Below, piece after piece: positions 58,177-64,000 of a DNA stretch of 64,000 bases (positions are counted from its first letter, which is position 1; every line of letters begins with the position of its first letter). The stretch is from contig CM060734.1 of the NCBI GenBank assembly GCA_030704615.1, positions 57,428,042 through 57,492,041 on the forward strand. The letters are read 5' to 3'. Source of the DNA: Takakia lepidozioides. Lineage: Eukaryota > Streptophyta > Takakiopsida > Takakiales > Takakiaceae. Below the pieces are notes generated by a model that was given only the letters and a program-made list of their open reading frames with translations, did no database searches and was not told the DNA's origin. The position numbers and the translations under genes were made by a program.

Positions 58177-59119
58177 ACTCCATCAAAGGTCGCCTTCTGT
58201 CCGCCATAAGCCGCTCCACCCGCTTTTCCTTTCGAAGCACCGGGTGCCGCCTTGACGTGTGAAGGCCCTCCCTTCGATTTCCACATGCCATTGTCGCCGC
58301 GTGGCCTATCCCACTTCTTTTCCGGTCGGAAGGAGTCACCTTCCCGCCGGGTCTTTTGTGGTTCAGCTCCGTACGGCCTTGTCTTTCACCCCTAGGGACA
58401 TCTGAGAAACATTCAGCCCTCTCAATTGCCTCGTTCAAAGTCTTAGGTGGCTTCTCCTCCAACTTCCGCCTGGCCCATGGGGCCAATCCCGCCACAAAGT
58501 TGAAGACCATTTCTGGTTCTGCCATGTCCGCGACTTCGAGCAACAGCACATTGAAAGCCTGGACATATCCCCGAATGTCATCTGTTTGCTTCAAATTCCT
58601 CATCTTGTCCCGGGCAAGCCAGGACGCGTTGAGGGGCACAAACTGTCGCTTCATCAATTCCTTGAACCCACTCCAGTTCAAGGTTTCCGGACTTGGACCT
58701 CGGTCGTGAAGGCGTTTCTGCCACCATTGTTGAGCATAGCCCCTCAAATAGGTGGGAGCCACTTCCACCCGATCCTCGTCACTCAACTTGGCCGCCCGAA
58801 AGTACTGCTCTAGCTCCAAGAGCCAGGTGTTGAGTGCCTTCCGATTTCGGACGCCCTCGAAGGTGCCGGGTTCCTTAGGCTTCACCTTAAACTTTGCCTT
58901 AGTGGAAGTGGCATTAGCCGCCTTCAACACGTCTTTCAACGTCCCGCCAAACTGCGCCAACAACCCTTCCCAAAAAGCTGCCGGCATGGGAGGCATCTGT
59001 TGGTCTGTCGGAGCTCTCAGGGATTCCTCGGGCTCCGACTCCTCGGATTCCTCCCGCTCTTGAGCGGCCTCGTTTTCAGAAACCTGCGTCGCTTCCTCAA
59101 ACGGCCGCTTCGGTAACAC
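58032..59119 (-). CDS. Chromovirus gag with zinc knuckle (frameshifted at its end)
   Basis: 59119-58115 encodes a Glu-rich N-terminus, a Retrotrans_gag core (LNTWLLELEQYFRAAKLSDE, YLRGYAQQWWQKRL, DDIRGYVQAFNVLLLEV, FNFVAGLAPWARRKL) and a basic region. A frameshift near 58300 moves the CCHC zinc knuckle ([14 protein letters not shown]) into the frame 58286-58032. A natural programmed shift is possible but its position before the knuckle would be unusual. Decay is likelier. Confidence 0.9.
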
Positions 59120-59235
59120 GTCACCCCCATCGGGCTCACTAGGATCATCATCTTTTGGGCCGTTCCGCTATTGCTTTGGCTTGCCCGACCCCATGATGAG
59201 GCCAATCCCAAGGACGATCGCGTACTGAACTCTAA

Positions 59236-59247
59236 GCTCTGATACCA
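59236..59247 (-). promoter_or_regulatory. Primer-binding site for initiator tRNA-Met
   Basis: The minus strand reads TGGTATCAGAGC, two bases inside the 5' LTR. This is the standard plant LTR-retrotransposon primer site complementary to the 3' end of initiator methionine tRNA. It fixes the orientation of the element. Confidence 0.95.
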
Positions 59248-59249
59248 AG

Positions 59250-59976
59250 TGTCGCGCACCTCACTTCGGTAAGCTCCCCTTCAAGTCATAGTTACTCGCT
59301 TTGATGCGCGCGCCTGACTCCCAACCTGGCCGCCGGGCCAACTTGGAGCTTCGGCTGCTCACCGGGACATAACGGTCCCCCTTCGCTCTCCCACTAAACC
59401 CTCCACCTATTTGGGCCTAGTGGAATTCCCTTTTGGTAGATGGCAGTCCGGAACAGCTCCCCACTCTTTGGTCGCTTTCCGGCTCGTTCGCTTACTCACT
59501 AGTTTTTGGTCACCAACGGGCTTGCACCGTTCTCGGGGTCACTACTCCCCTTATATATACTTCTGTAGCTGTCCGCGGGGGTTTCACAACCAGCCATGCC
59601 ATTTTATGGCGAACCACCACGAAAACCCTCGACTCCCGGTGGTGAGTCGCGGTGAGTCTTGGCCCACTCACCACGGCCCCATTGGGCCGTGATGAGTCCC
59701 AAGACTCCCCACGACTCCCACCACGAGGTCTCCACCCCATGGTGAGTCCTATGCCACCCCCACTAAGTCCCGCTAAGCTACCACCACCCCTTGTGGAGCC
59801 ACCCCCACCGCAACCCGGTGTGCGGGGCTCCGCCTAGTGAGCGCCTCTGCCTCCTTGAATGCCTTGGGCACTCAAGGGTGCTTCAGCCCCCGTACCTATC
59901 GCTGCTACTGCCCCCACCATAGGGGCAGCCCCTTCTGTGTCCCGACCCCTTGCCCTCAAGGCAAAGGGCCGCGACA
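59250..59976 (-). repeat. 5' LTR of the chromovirus
   Basis: 727 bp, nearly identical to 53019-53744. Differences I see: one extra C in CCGGGCCAACT, and substitutions near 59637, 59669, 59832, 59859 and 59920. Most are transitions. Confidence 0.95.
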
Positions 59977-62900
59977 CTCATCCTCCGATGACGCATGTGC
60001 AATACCGCCCGTGGATCAGCCATGTCCACATGAAGAAGCAAATGTGGAGGAGATCACCAGTGTCATTCCTAAATTGAAAGCCATGGGTGGGATGACAGGA
60101 TTCAAGAGTGAGTTGAGGGGGATAGACTAGAGCACTTTCAATATTCAGAGGGTGGCATTCTTGCCGGAATCTTTTGATGGTAATACTGTTTTCGAGCTGC
60201 CTCCTCCTGGTCGCGTGGGGGGCATTTCCAGTCTCCTAGAAGGAATGGACAAAAAGCACGATGGGCACCCTTGGTGCCGCACAAAAACCTCCAATATTCA
60301 CAACAACGACAACCTCATATTCAGGCGAACAGTCTGTAATGGGCACCTGAAATGCGAGAACATGAAATGCAGACACTTCGCATTGTCAGGTGTGCAAAAC
60401 CAAAGCGAATGGGATGGTGTTAGTGAGAATCCATTCAAGCCTGGGGTGACAGCACCATACAGTAACACTTTTGTGTGCAAGTTCTGTAGGGTACCACCTT
60501 GCTGCCTTGCTTTGTGTGGCGCCAGAATGTACTATGTGGTGCATCGATTCAAAACCCTGACTAGAGCTTGTGTCCATTTCGGTTTTCACAACCACCCTGT
60601 GTCCAAGGGGGATTATAGGGAGAGCGTTGACACAGTCTCGCGTCTGATAAGGCAAGAGTTGGATACCAATCCAACTGGAACCACATCTGCAATTGCCATG
60701 GGGGTGAGCAAGTCCTTTCTGGAAAGGCGTATTCTGTGTGCATCAAATTTGGTTGGAGGAATACTGGAGGGACCAGCTTTGGACATTGTTATGGACCATT
60801 TCTCAACTTTGACTTCTCCAAACATTAGGAATCAGGTGAACGCTTTAAGAATGGGCTATGGGAGCCGAGGTTATATGGACAATATTATAGATTTGAAGAA
60901 AAGGAGCATGTACGACTACATCCAAGATAGCGTTTTCCCGGGACAAGGAGCCAGGAAAGTGTTCTTGTTCAAAATGTCCACAAAAGGTGAGGGGCAGCGG
61001 GGTCAGCCTGGTTAAACGTATGCAGAAGGGTGGCAATCATGGCAACTGCTTCCTTATGTTTGATCACGTCAAGAGGGTTAAAGACTGGACCACAATGGCA
61101 TGTCATGTTTACGACCCTGTGTACCAACGGGTCATGACAATTGCAGTGTGTGACATGCAGTCAGAGGACACAGATTCACAGCAGCTCATGTGGGAAGCTC
61201 TCATTCGTGTTATGGCCTCCAATGGTCTCCCATCTCCCAATTTTGTTAGTTTCATGGCCGATAGTGCTCAAGCTAACTTCAACGCTATCCGCATTGTGTT
61301 CGGGACGGGAGATCCAAAAGTACTAATGCCTGGAAGAGAACGTACGTGTCTTTTCCATTGGACACAATCCTTGGACAAACACACAAAGACATACATCAAG
61401 CCAGATATGCAGAGTCAACTGTGCAAACAGTACAAAGACGCCAAAACTATGGGGGAAGCAGATACATTGTTCCAGACAATTCGTGCCTGGTGGTACTCAT
61501 CTAGAGCGGCATCGGAGGACAGCATGAGGGCACTAGTTCGCATTTTGGCACTTCCGTTATCGACAGTGGGGAGCGGCCATGACAACGGTGAGTGGTTTGC
61601 ATTCACCTTCGTTTGGGTGCTTCGGATATATCTTTCAGGGTCCAATCCTAATATCGGCTTTGTGTTTTTTGCCTTGCAGCATATGTCCATTGAGGAGATG
61701 GCGGACATGCCTTCTTGCAATCTAGCGGAGACAGTGCACAATGCGTGGTTATAGCAATCCGGCAAAAAAGGAAGAGATTTGTATGCGGCGACGGCCGATG
61801 ACCTTATTCGTGCTCTGCAGCAGCAAACCAGATACAAGTCATTCTTGAGGGGTGGCCTTGGTGGCAAAGGCCCGGACAAGAGCGAGTTGATGTTGCGAGC
61901 AGCTCGAAGATCAGGGGATCCCAGCAAAATAGCGCGGGCAGTGAGCATATGTGCAGATGGCACCCCTCTCGTGGGAAGAGTTCCCCATTTGGAAGGCGAA
62001 GAGAGATTCGGGTCTTGCAAATGGAAATTGGACACCCCTCCGGGATCGGATGCAGATTCCCATAGGGTGGACATGGTCAACTTCTCGACGCCACGTGTTC
62101 CCTTGGATCAGAGATGGAATTGCGGAACATCCACAGGTGAGGGCTATTCTGCCCTAGACCGGACCCCTGCATCAAGCACTGTCACTGCAATGGTTGAAGA
62201 CCAGAACGTGGTGCCGCATATAATCGAGTCCATGGGCTTGGACGAGGTTTGGTATATAGAACGCACAAGTGCTAGATCGCGTGTGAAATGCGCGGCGATC
62301 AAAGCCACCAATCATGAAAAATGTACATCATTAATATCCAGAAGGAAAGAACGCACTGTAGCTCCTACATTCACGGGTTTGTTTCTCCCTTACGGACAAG
62401 GCAAGGCAAAGAACCACAAGTTTTGGTTCTGCGCTGACGATTGTGGGAGATGTGTGCATGTGACAGTGAGGCCTTCCGTGGTGAGGAAGCCTACTCCACC
62501 AACCGTGTGGCCTGTGAAGATGGGCACAGGTCTCACTCACCGAGAGATCGCAATGCTGGAAGAGGCGGGTTTCTCCCTAGCCAGACATTCCATTGCACGT
62601 GAAGGTGCTTCAAGTACAAGCGGTTCACGGGTACCTCCGCCTGACACTCACTTGTGGCCGACCAGACGGAATGGGAAGCTGGTTCGACGATTCCCTCCAA
62701 CCGCAGAACACTACGGCAAAATTGAGTCCGCCATAATGCTTCACGCTCGTGTTGCGGGAACAATGGAAGTGCCTGATCCAGGGTATGGTCGGGTGTTCAC
62801 CATGATCTCATCCGCATCTGTGCTGCAGGACAGGACGTACGACATCACTGTTTCCAATTTTCCCAATTGTACATGTCCTGATTTTGTTGGGTATGCTTTC

Positions 62901-63062
62901 AAGTAGTTTGGGAAAGAGAGGGAAGTTCATACCGTGCAAACACCTTTACTTCGTCTTCTTGAGAAGGATGGTTTGTGATCCAAAACGCGACTTCTTCATT
63001 CACCAAGCCACTATGAGTTTCAACGAAGTCAACACACTTCTACAGCGGGATACAAGCCCATA
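59977..63062 (+). pseudogene. MULE transposase, main part: GCM/WRKY-like zinc cluster, DDE core, SWIM finger
   Basis: Continues the ORF cut at 53018. The N-terminal DNA-binding part (60300-60600) has spaced Cys (VCNGHLKCENMKC, FVCKFC, CCLALCG) ending in FGFHNHPV, the pattern of GCM1/WRKY-type zinc clusters in MULE transposases. The DDE core starts with LMFDHVKRVKDW (first Asp), then FMADSAQANFNAIRIVFG (second Asp), the C-x2-H signature CLFHWTQSLDKHTK, and LAETVHNAWL near the end. The C-terminal SWIM zinc finger is CTCPDF followed, after a one-base frameshift near 62889, by PCKHLYFVF. The last frame ends at the stop 63060-63062. Defects: TAG 60128-60130, a frameshift near 61000, and TAG 61752-61754. 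The rest is well preserved, so decay is recent. Confidence 0.8.
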
Positions 63063-63241
63063 AAAATCTGTGTTTTCCTTGATCTAAACTTGTAATGGAA
63101 TGACTGTTCAAGTCCAGTGTCTCTCAATGTATGTCGTCTAACATCTTTGCTATGCGTGGGTGAATGCATTTGTCGCATTGGTTTGTCATTCTCTTTTCAT
63201 TAGCAAACACAAGAAACTACCTTCAGATAGACAGATGATCA

Positions 63242-63685
63242 AATCAACCTCGTGTCAACACGAGGTTTACTTGAAGTTCTCCAAATCCCCATTGTGTCGA
63301 CACAAGGTTGATTTTAGTTCTAAGAAAACAACATCGTGTCACACGAAGTTCATTTTTGTTGCAGGAAAACAACCTCGTGTTAACACGAGGTTTACTTGAA
63401 GTTCTCCAAATCCCCCTTGTGTCGACACAAGGTTCATTTTATTTCTAAGAAAACAACATCGTGTCAACACGAAGTTCATTTTTGTTCCAGGAAAACAACC
63501 TCGTGTTAACACGAGGTTTACTTGAAGTTCTCCAAATCCCCCTTATGTCGACACAAGGTTCATTTTATTTCTAAGAAAACAACATCGTGTCAACACGAAG
63601 TTCATTTTTGTTCCAGGAATACAACCTCGTGTTAACACAACGTTCATTTCAGTTCTACAAAATGAAGCTCCTGTTAACAGAAGGT
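63242..63685 (+). repeat. Tandem array of palindromes, about 126-bp unit
   Basis: Units of about 126 bases begin near 63246, 63371, 63497 and 63623 (the last incomplete). Each carries three different palindromes: CCTCGTGTTAACACGAGG (or with TCAA centre), CTTGTGTCGACACAAG, and ATCGTGTCAACACGAAGT. They are separated by near-constant linkers such as ACTTGAAGTTCTCCAAATCC and TTCATTTTATTTCTAAGAA. All share the plan CAAC-CT-NNGTG-centre-CACNN-AG-GTT with the dyads at 48-51 kb. The array lies 180 bases after the transposase stop and 200 bases before the right terminus, a subterminal position. Confidence 0.9.
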
Positions 63686-63854
63686 TGAACTCCAGGAAAG
63701 CCCGAAACCCTTCATCCGTTTCACCTTTATGTGGTGAAATCAGCAGTTGGGGGCTCCAGGGTTATAGGCCCACCTTCTTTGTGGTGACGAGGCATGACCT
63801 GGACCAGGCTCACGCCACGTCAGCATCAGCGCCACATCATCGTTGTCTGAGCGT

Positions 63855-63885
63855 ACGCTCACACGCTCACGCGGTAGCGTCGTTG
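63855..63885 (-). repeat. Right terminal inverted repeat of the MULE
   Basis: The plus strand ACGCTCACACGCTCACGCG (63855-63873) followed by GTAGCGTCGTTG pairs in register with the left end at 45756-45786. It abuts the target duplication at 63886. Confidence 0.7.
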
Positions 63886-63895
63886 ATGACTATAA
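63886..63895 (+). repeat. Right target site duplication of the MULE
   Basis: ATGACTATAA, identical and in the same orientation as 45746-45755. Beyond it (63896-64000) is plain AT-rich sequence without a recognisable gene. Confidence 0.8.
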
Positions 63896-64000
63896 TTGTG
63901 GGCTTGGCATAGACCATAATGTGATTGCATTGTCTAGGTTCTCAAGTGATGATCAACAAAACAATTGAGCCTCGTATTGTTTGTTTCTGCATGGTTTTAG

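Larger units (their letters stand above)
53019..59976 (-). mobile_element. Ty3/gypsy chromovirus, 6.96 kb, minus orientation
   Basis: A full-length LTR retrotransposon. Order on the minus strand: LTR, primer-binding site, gag, protease, RT, RNase H, integrase, chromodomain, LTR. That is the Metaviridae order, and the chromodomain makes it a chromovirus. The two LTRs differ by about five substitutions and one indel by my reading, so insertion is recent. The coding region nevertheless has several frameshifts, so this copy cannot make a full polyprotein unless these are sequencing errors. It sits inside the transposase gene of the MULE. Confidence 0.95.
45756..63885. mobile_element. 18.1 kb Mutator-like element carrying a transposase and a methyltransferase-like gene
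   Basis: The ends lie directly inside a perfect 10-bp direct repeat. The left end (from 45756) and the reverse complement of the right end (from 63885) match in register at 23 of the first 31 bases. The best block is CGCGTGAGCCTGTGAGCCT (45768-45786) against CGCGTGAGCGTGTGAGCGT. Between them lie only two host-like coding units, divergently arranged: a beta-class methyltransferase-like gene (-) and a MULE transposase (+), with a family of dyad repeats near both. A later 6.96 kb chromovirus sits in the transposase gene, so the original element was about 11.2 kb. Frameshifts and stops in both genes mean this copy is probably non-autonomous. That the transposase mobilises this unit is inferred from the arrangement and termini. 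Confidence 0.8.

Noticed and set aside
61752-61754. Reassigned UAG codon (alternative genetic code)
   Set aside because: PEX10, Pelota and the OPT gene use no internal TAG, and the TAGs are confined to decaying elements, so simple mutation explains them.

Overview
This is nuclear DNA of a streptophyte (green plant lineage). Evidence: many GT-AG introns, plant-type proteins (an oligopeptide transporter, PEX10, Pelota, a DOT2/SART-1 fragment), a plant-type primer-binding site (TGGTATCAGAGC) in a Ty3/gypsy chromovirus, and tRNA-derived SINEs. The repeat load suggests a large genome. A charophyte alga such as Chara or an early land plant is plausible, but this is a guess from gene style, not a match. 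There are no bacterial operons, CRISPR arrays or rRNA genes.

1-31 kb is a gene-bearing part with a history of duplication. An inverted repeat of about 1.4 kb (1-1443 and 7036-8457) carries the 5' part of an oligopeptide-transporter (OPT) gene at each outer end, so two OPT copies lie head to head. The right one (8276-13116, +) is nearly complete and the left one is broken. A 1.57 kb TAA-flanked DNA transposon and SINEs fill the spacer. A LINE tail with a 13-bp target duplication follows the OPT stop. Next come PEX10 (15068-18815, -, 11 exons resolved in phase), Pelota (21558-22694, -), and an unrecognised coiled-coil membrane protein (24343-26086, -). Copies of the OPT 3' half (26.7-28.2 kb) and of a Pelota segment (30.86-31.16 kb) lie in the same order and orientation as the originals, which suggests a decayed segmental duplication. 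A piece of an organelle-type 5'-3' exonuclease and a PHD-finger gene fragment follow.

33-45.7 kb is mostly retroelement debris: gag and protease remnants, a polypurine tract with a candidate LTR, an ORF1/gag-like region and a LINE tail. It ends with a frameshifted 3' part of DOT2/SART-1.

45756-63885 is the most striking part. It appears to be one large Mutator-like (MULE) DNA transposon, with terminal inverted repeats in register directly inside a perfect 10-bp target duplication (ATGACTATAA at 45746 and 63886). It carries two divergent genes. The minus-strand gene (46210-51100) is multi-exon and has a beta-class N4/N6 DNA-methyltransferase fold, with motif I intact in form but the catalytic DPPY-like motif replaced by D-I-P-D. 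The plus-strand gene (51961-63062) is a transposase with a GCM/WRKY-like zinc cluster, a MULE DDE core and a C-terminal SWIM finger. About a dozen dyad repeats (type CCTTGCGTTGACGCAAGG) lie in the introns and upstream region of the methyltransferase-like gene, and a tandem array of related palindromes lies near the right end. Paired changes in the two arms suggest that the dyad itself is kept. A 6.96 kb chromovirus (53019-59976) with nearly identical LTRs has inserted into the transposase gene. In-frame TAG/TGA codons and frameshifts show that this copy is not intact.
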